DNA of 64,000 nt from Aquila chrysaetos chrysaetos (taxonomy: Eukaryota > Chordata > Aves > Accipitriformes > Accipitridae), in NCBI RefSeq assembly GCF_900496995.4, contig NC_044014.1, forward strand, positions 5,530,001 through 5,594,000. Reading direction: 5' to 3'. Below, in pieces: positions 37,990 through 48,047 of the stretch (its first letter is position 1; every line of letters starts with the position of its first letter). The translations under genes were made by a program, and so were the position numbers. The notes below the pieces were generated by a model. The model did not search any database. It saw only the letters and a list, made by a program, of their open reading frames with translations, and was not told where the DNA came from.

Positions 37990-40900
37990 GACTATCTTGA
38001 TGCAGACATGCTAGTACTTTGACAGCCCCTTCTTTTTGTGACACTTCTTATGGTAACATCCTGAGATCGTCAGAGAGATGATGTGAGATCGCCGGTGTCC
38101 AGACGCATTTGGATGATTTTCTGCCGAGAACTTGGTTTTGCAGTCCTTCACTTTTCCAGCTCTTGAACTCTCCGCCTTTATATCACCACTGCAATTTTGT
38201 CTGAAATGTGTTGCAAAATCTATGTATTTGCCTCTATCAGCAAAAATCTGTAACCTCAAAAGAGATGTTTTTTGACGAGACCTACTTTCCATAAAGCCAC
38301 GCTGCCAAGTATCACATGCTGCTTCTGTGGTTCTTTCTGAACTGAATCCCACATTGGCTCTTCCCTTGTTTTGTTCAGATGCTAACAAAGTTTACTTGTA
38401 CCTACGCCACCACCCTGATGAATTTCTAGCTACACTCTTTCTATACGCTGTTACTTGGATTAACACTGTTATCATTTTTTTCCACTCTGTTGTGAGTAAA
38501 TATGCTACATCTAAGCACATCATAAATTTACCAATTAAAAATACCCCGTGCACTGCTGGCTTTGGATGATAAGAAGGAGTGTATGTGTATGCAGGGTGAT
38601 AACCTTGAGCTCCATGAATTGCAGTCAGGACTTCGGATTTCAAAAGCATAAAGCTCCTCCCCAAGGGCAGTCACCCGCCACAGCCAAGAGCTCTGGGCTA
38701 CGTCCCAAACATCTATAGGGTCCAGAAAGGTTGAGACCCTTTGGAGTGAAGCTCACAGTGAAACCTGTCACCGTGGGGCTTTCGTTGCACACGAAGACAT
38801 GATAGCACAAGGTACGAGGGTGTTCTTTGTTTTAATCAGAGCCACATGACTAACATTTCACATGAAAAAAAGGTTAAAAAAGAAACTGGTCTGTGACACC
38901 CAGATGTACTTAAAACTTCTTTCATTACATAGCACAGCCGGTATTGAGGTAATCTTCTCTGATCTAGATTTTAAAGCTCACGAGCCCCCAGATTTGCTCA
39001 TTCCTCACCAAGAAGAAAGGCAGCTTGGAACCTTGCTCTCACTGTGGGAAAATTCAGGCGTGGATGAATATTGACACAAATCAAGTCACCCATTTGCATG
39101 TATGCTCTTTGAGAAAGTGCAGGGGCACTTTGCTCAGATGTGCCCTCCTGGTAGGTCGACGAAAAAGAAGTCCTATCATTTTTTAGTTGCCACAGAAGGC
39201 ACTTCATTATCAGTTTCTGCTCCTTTTTGTCCCAACTGCCTGTCAACATTAAGGAAGTCAGAAAGAGTACGCCACTGCGCCAGGAATGCTTAGACTTCAG
39301 AACAACCAAACTAAAGACAATTACTTTCTGTTTTACAGATGATTGGGCGTAGCTCTGCACAGTGACGGCAATTTTCTGTGTTTTTAATGGGGTTAAAAAA
39401 AGATTCCTTCTAGTTTGTTCCAATTTTTCTGTGCTTGTCTTCCTGTTAATGTTTATGCCCAGAACCATTGTGAAACCCCCATAAATACGGTTCATCATTT
39501 CTAGACGTATACATGCATGCACACTTCAGGTTCATAATTAGGCAGGAAAAATGTCAGACCCGTAAAAAGCAAAACACAGCCCGTTACGTGCTGGGTGGCA
39601 GAATCAAACGGAGGCGGTGGGAGGCTGTGAGCCGCCTGAAGATCTGAGTCCTGGCTGTAGTCAGGAGCGACAGATGGTGTTTGTCAAGAGGATAGAGCCT
39701 TACCTTCTTATTTTATCATGGAAATATCACAGTAAGAAAACTATCAACATTCCCTATTTTATCTAACAGATTTAAGAAATACATCCCACAGAAAAAAAGC
39801 CAGAATTCCTGCTGGAAAAGAGACCACCAGATGCAACTGGAAATCCCAGTTAAAAGATGCAGTTTTGTTTATCAAGAGACATTGTTAGCCATTGCATGTA
39901 TTTTATTTTCTCATTAAGGAAATGCACTGAGCATATACAGAGATTACATTCAATACTGATTTACCCTTACAGAACAATCAGAAAATAAAGATACAATCAA
40001 CACACATTTCCTGTAGCAGAACAGACTGAAGGAACTGATTCAAGCTGAGAATGAAATGAAAAATACTTAAACCAACTTAAGTGATTTTTACACAGATGAG
40101 ATATTTAAGTCTAAATTAACATTCTCAGCCAAGATCTGTTGCATTGTTGCAATCTTTATATCCAACAGCTTTATCAGACTTGTGCCTACCAACTAAGCAT
40201 AGACCAGAACTGCCTTGTCTGAGAGCCCATTCGAACAAAACCCCAGCAGAATAGTCCCAGTCTGAAGCCGCAATCTACATGAGATATGAAAGGATCCATA
40301 CGGAGGAAAGAGTACAATAAGACAAGGAGACAGTTTGGTCCATGTGACAGGCAACAGCTACAAGGCAGACTCGGGTTATACTCTATGTGGAGGTTTCACT
40401 GGTTTCACCTGAAGAAGCTCTCTAGAGTTTGCAACCTTAATAAAATTTTTGTGAATGTGCAGAATTCTGTGACGCACTGCCGGGAACTGATTTTTCAAAG
40501 AATTATACTGAAAAAAAGTCACAACACAAAGCTAGTGGGAAAACTACTTTGCCACGTATTTTGTGAGTTCCATAAACTTGACGACCAAATCTTTTTCCAA
40601 ATGGGGAACTAAAACTAGAACGCAAAAGACGACCTCTACTTCAATTACATCAGCTGGACCTTAAGCCAGTCCTACGCATGTTGTGTGCCAGAAATTAGAC
40701 CAGATCATCACAGTTGGACATTAAAACCTACAAATATCACTCATCTGCTTGTCTGTTCCTCTCAGTTTTGAAGCAAAGGAGGTACCACCCTGCTCTCCAA
40801 TATCATAGACCTAAGACCCTGCTTAGTGCTATCACATCGTGCGTTATGTCACTTCTCATCTTGCCTAGTTTCACAATATAACCACGGTTCGAAGGACCAT

Positions 40901-41475
40901 CTGCCTACTAGCTAGTGATGCACAATGCCTTCCACGATGGGGCCCATTCTGGATCATTTACTTTGTAAGACTGCAACAAATGGGATTATTAAAAATGTTG
41001 ATTTAGTTCCTTACATCTCTAAAGATCTCCAAGTCATTTTGTTCACTTTGCAAAATGAAAAGGATACATAAACCACCACCGATCAACTCAATCACATCAT
41101 CGAAGGGGGAGACACATACTGTTACTCTCAAAGAATAAAGTTTAGGACAGTGAAGAATTAACTACGTAGTTGAAACCACATGAAGAGTTTGGATAAACAA
41201 AAATGTTATTACTGAAGTCATAATTTGCCTACAAGACAAGAATGAACCACTTGTTCTCAAAACCAGCAGTAAAGATAGAACGAGCTGATCTTTGGAGGGA
41301 GCCTCCTAGTTCAAAACAACTTCCAAGCTCTTTTTTTTCTTCTTCTTCTCAAAGGATCAGAAAAGAGAAGACTGAAAGGGTTTTTTTTTCAGGAAATATA
41401 CATAATATAGCGTACCTCCATGCATTGTTCTCTTAATGACCTTCTCTTAGCAGTTTGTATTAATACTAAATCATC

Positions 41476-41481
41476 TTTATT
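41476..41481 (-). terminator. Candidate polyadenylation signal of the Ly6-type gene
   Basis: A perfect AATAAA in the minus orientation, 448 bp past the stop codon of the Ly6-type gene. It is the first perfect hexamer noticed downstream. Use is inferred. Confidence 0.4.
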
Positions 41482-41928
41482 TCAAGTTTTCTGGCTTTGT
41501 CCAGTTTGCAAATGTTCTCTGAAAGACTCATTTGCTTGCTAGAATTTTCAGTCACTTTGTGCTTGAAAATGTTAGCTTGCGTTTGAATGTCTGCCAACAG
41601 TAAACAGCATTTGGAAGATATTGGTCCTTTACCCTACTACAAGGCTATCTGCAGCTCTTTATATGTACTATCCTCTAAAATGTAGGAAAATGTTACATAT
41701 TTGCACGATCAACCCCTTACGATAAACAAGAAGAGGGCAGCGTTTCTTACATATAGGTCAAGACATATTTAGCAGATGGAACAATTTTTACCTGAACATC
41801 TGTCAGGCCTGCCTACTGCTTTTTGCCTACCGAGGAATATGGTACATGGAGTAACGTGATTAGGAAATACAATCATCCCTTTCTAAGAAGGCGGACTTGT
41901 TGCTTCAGGATACTCTTTTTTTCCCCCC

Positions 41929-42134
41929 TCATGTCAGCTTCAACAACGGGTGCCACAGCAACGTGAAGACGAGGAGAGAGAAGTAGCTCGCGGAGGTGGT
42001 GACTCTCGAAGCCAGGCTTTTTGCATTGCAGTTGTTTGAGTAGCAGCAGTGAACGCTCACGCCAGGCGCCCTGGACCCGTCCCTCCTTGCCCGCTCGCAG
42101 AAGGACCTGAACGAACAGGACTTCATAACGCCAC
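41929..42134 (-). CDS. Ly6-type gene, exon 3: second half of LU domain and GPI signal
   Basis: The coding part runs from the acceptor ctctgttgtag to TGA at 41931-41929. It encodes GVMKSCSFRSFCERARRDGS, then HCCYSNNCN and a hydrophobic tail after a Ser/Thr-rich spacer. It supplies cysteines 6-10. The usual Asp in the CCxxDxCN ending is Asn here, while the terminal CN that closes the LU fold is kept. The GPI attachment site is probably within the NAKSLAS region. Confidence 0.88.
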
Positions 42135-42750
42135 CTACAACAGAGCCACGTTGAACCCAAACGGACCTGCAGGTTCGTGGTCACCCGCTCCTGTCTGCAG
42201 CATCCCCTCAGCATGAACCTGACCGTCCAAGATTGAGCAACAACCCTAGGTTTGGCCGGTCCTTACAAGTAAATGAATACAATTGCATCAGATTACAGCC
42301 CACTAACACGCTCCCACTTACGTTAAATAATTGTAATTCATCTTAGATGCAACTGATGCAGCTTAAATATCTCAGAACGTGCTCAAGTGCAGTGCCTCAT
42401 TAGCTTCTTTTCCTTCCTAATATCCAGGTAAGTCATTTCACTTAAATTTAGTTTAAGTAGGATTTAAGTAAGAAGTAGGCAATACTTAAAATGCTTTTTT
42501 ACAGTTTTCACATAGTGTGGATACAGCTCATCATGGCATACTGACAAATCATACTCACTGGGATTTTGTATCGGATTGCTGCTAAACCAATAAAATAGGA
42601 ACTGAGATTTATTAATAGGGTTTATCTTGAGAGGAAACACCTACCTTTGTTTTTCTCCTTAGCTTACTATATACTCTTCTCTTTCCAACACTGATTATTT
42701 ATTTCTATTTTGAAAAATTTAATGAGTCTGAAGTGTTTGTGACTACTTAC

Positions 42751-42867
42751 TTGCTTGTCCTCTAATGACCGCACATGCATCTGAATGCCCTGGACATTGC
42801 TGAGTTCCTTGTCTGTTACAGTCTTCATCACTAGAACCTACACAGGTGTAACACTGTAGTGCTTCGC
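42751..42867 (-). CDS. Ly6-type gene, exon 2: first half of LU domain
   Basis: A 117-nt exon with a polypyrimidine acceptor (tttttttctttaatgccag) and donor GCAA|gtaagt, phase 1 at both ends. It encodes EALQCYTCVGSSDEDCNRQG followed by TQQCPGHSDACAVIRGQA. It contains cysteines 1-5 of the finger, including the CYxC signature at the start of LU domains. The other two frames contain stops or give no family match. Confidence 0.9.
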
Positions 42868-43733
42868 CTGGCATTAAAGAAAAAAAGACCACTTATAACA
42901 GTAGTGTTTAGAGTTTACAAAAAATATTTTACAGTATCAGCTACACAGTCTTTATAATTCTGTTTGAAGCATATGCAAAAAATTGTTTTTTTAAAAAAAA
43001 AAAGGTTTAAAAAACCCCTAAAGATTCTGCAAATCCTATAAATTTTTCTTTTTTAGCAGTGGTCCAGATACCGATTTTAAAGATTAAAAAAAATCAGCCA
43101 TGTATTATTTAGTTGTTACAACTTGCACTTAAAATAATCCAAGAACATCTGATGTTCTGTAACTGCATCCACACCTTCTTGCAACATTTTCAGAGTAGAG
43201 TCCACTGGAACAAGTTGGAGCAGCATGGTTTTTCCCGCCCTCCGTCATGACCTTTGGTCCACAGTACCAGGAAAAAGGACATTGTAAACACATAAAATCT
43301 TACTATGATCCATATTTCATCTTCTCCTAAAGTATCAATTCAGCTGGAAGGCACAACAGTATATCTTAAAGAGTTTTGCTTTTGTTTAAACGTTACAACT
43401 GTAACTCAATCCTCTTTCTCTTCCTTGGTTCAAACGACGTGGTATTTTCAAGGGCAAGCATGAATTTGGAATATATTTAAAATACAATACTTCAAACTGC
43501 AGAGCAGAAGGCACACTTGCTGTCCACAGGGACACATGCATTGAAATTTGTTAGCATACATATTTATGTTTACATTACACGGCACAGGAGAAACTCTGTG
43601 CTGCTAAGTACATACACAAAATAATCTGAAAACAAACAAACCCAGGAGAGAAGCCCAGAACAGCAAAGAGGCTCAGCCATGCTTGAAATAGGAAATGAAA
43701 AAGAAGTTAAAAAAGAAAAGGGAGTTGACTTAC

Positions 43734-43788
43734 TTTTGAGTACAAAAAGGGAGCTGACAAGAACCAGGCTGACGACTGTCCACATCAT
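43734..43788 (-). CDS. Ly6-type gene, exon 1: signal peptide
   Basis: The ATG at 43788-43786 is followed at once by a second ATG with A at -3. The product MMWTVVSLVLVSSLFVLK is an uncharged hydrophobic signal peptide. It ends one base into a Ser codon at the strong donor AAAA|gtaagt. Joined to exon 2 it gives KSEA-LQC, a good signal peptidase site before Leu. The 5' untranslated region was not delimited. Confidence 0.85.
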
Positions 43789-44412
43789 GGAGATACAAGA
43801 GATGTACCATTAGTCAAAGAAAGCAGTTTGTTTGCTATTAAAGCCTTAATGCTTATCTTACATACCTAATCCTCTGCAGAGGATAACTTACAGGATAAAG
43901 AGGTGTGCGAAAACGCTACTTATCTAGCTTATTCTGGTTGTACTTCTAATCACACGTACTTCATCTCCGCAAACCTTGTAGGCAAATTCTTCCAGTAGCA
44001 GAAAAAAGAAAATGTATTCACCTTTCAGCGATAGATATGCTTAAAAACCACCATCCCATCATCACATGTCACAGCCTCCAACTCATGCAAACAGCCTCAT
44101 TACATTTGCCTATGGGATTTGCTGGATCAGGGTCAGAGTATTAAACATTTTGAAGGGTTAAGCCTATGCTTGAGACCTGAGTGGTCCAAATCTAGCATAT
44201 ATATATTTATAGAGAGCAAGATATAGACATAGGTATGTGCACATAAGTAGTATATTCTTGTGACCCACGAAGTGCTCCAAGCAGTGACCCATGAAGTGCT
44301 TTCTGTGAAGGAATTCATTAACGAGAGCCGCTATATCTCGCGCTCCGCATGAAGTAAGCAAGTGAAGTACATAAAATAGAGCCATACTTATCTTCAACTT
44401 TCAACGAAAAAA
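43789..44412. other. Compact spacer between TACC2 and the Ly6-type gene
   Basis: About 0.6 kb, assuming TACC2 ends near 44413. It must hold the 5' UTR and probably the promoter of the Ly6-type gene. A strong donor-like site (TTAG|gtatgtaag, minus, around 43865) could end a non-coding first exon. A 24-bp tandem direct repeat lies at 44260-44300. No clear TATA box was seen. Confidence 0.4.
44260..44300. repeat. Short direct repeat (17 bp copies, 24 bp period)
   Basis: GTGACCCAYGAAGTGCT occurs at 44260-44276 and 44284-44300 with a single C/T difference. It lies in the spacer between TACC2 and the Ly6-type gene. Confidence 0.8.
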
Positions 44413-44418
44413 TTTATT
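44413..44418 (-). terminator. Candidate polyadenylation signal AATAAA of TACC2
   Basis: A perfect AATAAA in the minus orientation, 472 bp past the stop codon and followed by a T-run. An alternative perfect hexamer lies at 44476-44481. Which one is used is an inference. Confidence 0.45.
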
Positions 44419-44757
44419 TACAATAGAGAATTTCATTTAAGTGACATGCATTTTCATTTTTTTTTCATTTTTGATTTTATTTTACAAATCGGCAAATGCA
44501 GATAAAGTTTACACTCCTTAAGGCAAGAGTCCCCATGCAAGTAATACATGTTTATATTAAATCCAAAAGACATCCAACATGGGAACTCATGTACAAAGGG
44601 AAGGCTAGGATCAGCAATTTGTAATTTCTTAGAGAACTTGACAATCTCCCTGATACAGGAACTTTGAGATCAACTTGCTATGAATTATACTATGAAAATG
44701 CAAACAATAGCAAGAAATTCTGATAGTCATCTTAGTACTGCATACAATTAAATCAAC

Positions 44758-44763
44758 TTTATT
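44758..44763 (-). terminator. Alternative proximal polyadenylation signal AATAAA of TACC2
   Basis: A perfect AATAAA in the minus orientation, 127 bp past the TACC2 stop. It would give a short 3' UTR if used. Confidence 0.3.
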
Positions 44764-44889
44764 TAGAAAGAAAATACAGTAGTGCATACGAAAAAGTGAA
44801 AATATAACCTGTCCACATAAATGTATGGACATCAGTGTGCCAATGGTCATATTGCACTCAATATCGAAGTCCAGAAATTTGGTTAAAAG

Positions 44890-44955
44890 TTAGCTTTTCC
44901 CCATTTTGGCAATCAGTTCATCACAAATCTTTGTTAATTCTTCTATCTCCTTATT
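44890..44955 (-). CDS. TACC2: TACC2 terminal coding exon with stop codon
   Basis: The coding part of the last exon: 21 codons plus TAA, following the acceptor ttattttccag. It encodes NKEIEELTKICDELIAKMGK and a final Ser. The extreme C terminus identifies the paralogue as TACC2 by memory of the family. The 3' untranslated region continues to lower coordinates. Confidence 0.95.
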   Translation of the reverse strand, partial: NKEIEELTKICDELIAKMGKS

Positions 44956-45099
44956 CTGGAAAATAAAAGGCAATATTAAGTATTATGAAAAATATTGTTG
45001 CATTACGATGAGGTTTTTTTTTTAAAATTATCCAACCTTTGGGAGAAGTGTGGTACAATTAAGCTTTCTCCAATACTGAGAACAGAATATCTATACATA

Positions 45100-45145
45100 T
45101 AAAGAGAGATATATAAGTATATATATATACATACATAGTACAGCT
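45100..45145 (+). repeat. AT/TA-rich microsatellite
   Basis: A TATATAAG/TATATATATAC run in the last TACC2 intron. Confidence 0.75.
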
Positions 45146-45933
45146 ACATATAGTGCATTCTAACAATATGCTTACTTATTTCACATACAGATTCTCCAGC
45201 TTCAATAAATACAATTTAGCACTAAAGCAGACAGCTTTATAGCAGTCATTCCTAGCACACAATAATAATACATAGTGTAAACTTGTTTCTAGGCTGCACT
45301 TTTATAGCATTATTTTCAACCTGTTTTCCAGGGGCTCTAAGCAAGGACGAGCTGTACTATACTGAAAGCAAGCTCCTTTGCTGAGCTAGAGAACATGAGA
45401 TATAAATAGGGAATTCCTACAGTCACTTTTGCCCTAAGCTGTACGGATCTGCATCTGATCATTTTGTCTATGTTAACAGTGGAGGCACGTAAGCTAGCAT
45501 TGGAATTACAGCTAAAACTAAAAATGGAAACAAAAACCGAAAGAAGAACTAAAACAAGAAGATCTGAAACCCGAGAACCAAAGCAAACCAAGGGCCCTGC
45601 TAAGTACACAGGTGCACACTGAGCTTTGACCGAGCCCGAATCAGCCCCGAGCGCTGGCCCGTGGCCGAGATCAAAGCCTGGCAGATGGGTCCGTTTGCCT
45701 GAACCGGCCAGTGCTCGCAGCTGATTTTGTTATAAGGTTTGGGCAGTGCTGCTCTCCCCGGGGCCGGGGAGCTGCCCAGCCAGCTGGACGTGAGGAGCAA
45801 GACAGGTCCTTGGGCAGATCTCGGCTGCAATCTGAGGTCCAGAGGAGAGCTGGATGCAGCCACTCTGGGGAAGTTTCACTTAACTTTGGTCATCCCGTTG
45901 ACTTCTGCGTTAAAGAGCTGAATTGCTATTTAC

Positions 45934-46054
45934 CTTTTGTTCCAGTGTTCTTTCCAATGCGTCCACTTTCAGCTGCTCTTTACGAAGGCTGGCCTGATAC
46001 GCTGCTTGCTCTTGCTGAGCCTTGCCTCTCACTTGTGCAATTTCAGCATTGGCT
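45934..46054 (-). CDS. TACC2: TACC2 penultimate coding exon
   Basis: A 121-nt exon. The first base completes Arg, then 40 codons run to the phase-0 donor AAG|gtaaat. It encodes ANAEIAQVRGKAQQEQAAY and ends LERTLEQK. The acceptor is tttttctag. The following intron contains a GC-rich, CpG-containing patch around 45640-45850. Confidence 0.94.
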
Positions 46055-47183
46055 CTAGAAAAACACAGATTTTTGTCACGTCAGGCTCTCTACAGGAAAG
46101 GACAGTGGGTACCAAAGGATGGACTGCATCTTAACAGATGGGTGGTGAGGCCAGGACTGCTTTCTGCATGTCTTTGAAAGTATTCTGAGACTTGTCCCTA
46201 GAGACTTTTCATGACTCCTTCTCTTGCTCAGCAGAGGCTGCAAAGTCTTTTCTTAATGTCTGTGTCATTCCCTTCACGCTTCTCTCGGATATCTGTGCCG
46301 GGTTCACAAATATCACTTAGGTAGAAGTGTTTTATGACCGTTTCTAAACTTGATCTCCAGCTCTAACAGACTAGACTCACAGCTGGGACAACAGCTGGAA
46401 AGCAAATCCAAGTCTTACTTCGCTTTAGGCACTGATCAATCCTAGTGACATTTTGGAAACATCTCTTGGGTCTAGGGGACTGTAATATGAGTCCTGAATG
46501 TAATCCCTAGAAATGCTTAATTTGTCATTACACGGAAACATAGAAAAAAAAAAAATTCAAAAAAATCAACCAGAGCTGCCTCTCTTAAGCCACAATCCGA
46601 TGTTCGCTCCTTAACGGTGGCTTAAGGAGTTACTACCCGTGCACATCTGGCACGATCTTTTGTGCAACTATTCCTTGTCACCCTCAGCACAAGTTGGGCT
46701 GATCCAGCTTAGATAATCGGCGTTACTAGGGAGAGACCGCCTCACTGATTCTGCACTGAAACAGTCGAGCAGCACTTACATGTTCTGTTCTGCTGATTGA
46801 CGCAGGGGCAATAATACAGCACAGGGGCAATAGCAAATCTCTGGGGGCAGGAATACTGGCTGCAGGTGCAAATATCTGAGCATAGACCTCCATAGCTGCA
46901 TAAACCTAGCTAATGGCTTCTTTCTTGTTCTTCCCTGGAAAATATGTTATAGAAACATGAAGACATTTGATAGAGACAGAAATTTAAGGTGTTGCATATG
47001 GTCAGGAGCTGGAAGAAACACCAGCACGTTACAGAAGTTCTCATTACGGCATTTCATTCCACCCTCCACCACAGAGCAGCCTGTGCTCTGCATATTGAAG
47101 GAGCAGGTTTGGGATGCAAGGTCCAGCCACAGGAATCCTCCTGCAGCATGAACTCCTGAAAAGAGATGTGTACAATCAATTAC

Positions 47184-47290
47184 CTGTCCAGTTTCTCCTC
47201 GGCATGAATTTTGAGTGCTTGATACCGCTGCTCTTCCTTCTTCACTCGTGATAAATATTCCTGCGCACATTTCTTTAACACTTCTTCATT
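47184..47290 (-). CDS. TACC2: TACC2 coding exon (coiled coil, 35 residues)
   Basis: A 107-nt exon starting in phase 0 after the acceptor ctcatttaag and ending with two bases of an Arg codon at GACAG|gtaatt. It encodes [20 protein letters not shown] followed by [15 protein letters not shown]. The helix continues the TACC coiled coil without a break. Confidence 0.94.
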
Positions 47291-47886
47291 CTTAAATGAG
47301 AAGATTACATTAAATTTAATCCGAGAGACTGAAGTGTAGGACAGGCACCTATTTGCAGGAGTCACATTCAGATATTGCAAAGGCTGCAGTCTAACTAACA
47401 CTGACACCCCCACACAGAGGCCATCTGAAGCAATATTACACAATGCAAAAAGCTTTACAATTCTTCTGTTTGCATTTGATACATGGCTGCAATCCTTCAT
47501 CTGAGGATTACGTTATGTCATGCACTTTAGACATAACCTCTAACCTTAGGAATTCATGTCCTAGGTTTTAACAGAATGCTCAGTCCAGAAGCCAGCCCTG
47601 ACATGTGCTCAAGTCCTGCGGTTATGTGACATCTATTCAAATTGCAGTGCCACACATGGGAGCAAGTTACTCTTGTGCAAAATCTTCATATTTTTAAAGC
47701 TATTCCAAAACAAAAGCACAAATAAATGAGCATTCACGTTCTCCCTCCCCCCCAGCACACTGCACTCTAATGTAATACATCAGATTCGACTGGAAATGAA
47801 GATGTGCCTTCTGTTAAGTAACACTGGTATACATGACAGCCTGCTCAGCTTTGCTCTTTAAAGGAGGAGACTTTAACATGACTCAC

Positions 47887-48047
47887 CTTCCGAAACCCCT
47901 CCAATACTTCTTTCATTTTTTCATATCTCCTGAAAAGATCTGCCAGTGATTTCTCCACTGAGTTCAGATCTGCCAAAGCTTGTTCCTTCTCCACTATCAG
48001 TTGCTGAACAGTGTGGTGGGAGACAGATTTCTCTCTCTGTTCATCCT
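47887..48047 (-). CDS. TACC2: TACC2 coding exon (coiled coil, 53 residues)
   Basis: A 161-nt exon whose first two bases complete a Glu codon and which ends in phase 0 at AAG|gtgagt. It encodes DEQREKSVSHHTVQQL through EKEQALADLNSVEKSLADLF to the end EVLEGFRK. This is a continuous charged coiled-coil segment highly typical of TACC1/TACC2. Confidence 0.94.

Larger units (their letters stand above)
26706..41475. other. Stretch between the Ly6-type gene and the recognised BTBD16-like exons
   Basis: Expected to contain the 5' exons (BTB domain) of the BTBD16-like gene and its promoter. Only weak candidates were seen (28524-28561, 30793-30850, 35901-35966). It also holds a CpG-rich patch at 29.9-30.5 kb, a (TG)n tract, an A/GA-rich tract and two small tandem duplications. 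No plus-strand gene was recognised. Confidence 0.5.
41929..43788 (-). other. Ly6/uPAR (LU domain) GPI-anchored protein gene, three coding exons
   Basis: Three minus-strand exons (55, 117 and 206 nt) join in phase 1 at both junctions to give 125 residues. This is the classic Ly6 layout: signal peptide / first half of the finger / second half plus tail. The domain has ten cysteines: C-x2-C near the start (LQCYTC), then EDC, QQC, DAC, KSC, SFC, the CC pair and a final CN. A hydrophobic end (YFSLLVFTLLWHPLL) indicates GPI anchoring at the cell surface. Such proteins act as receptor modulators, adhesion or gamete proteins, but the role of this one is unknown. I do not recognise a specific orthologue. 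It lies between TACC2 and the BTBD16-like gene on the same strand. The fold assignment is secure from the cysteine pattern; any function is inference. Confidence 0.88.
44413..44889 (-). other. TACC2: TACC2 3' untranslated region (inferred extent)
   Basis: Sequence after the TACC2 stop. AATAAA hexamers in the minus orientation lie at 44758-44763, 44476-44481 and 44413-44418. The last two are the more plausible major ends because they give a UTR of about 0.4-0.5 kb. The exact cleavage site cannot be read from sequence alone. An end here leaves only about 0.6 kb before the Ly6-type start codon. Confidence 0.5.
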
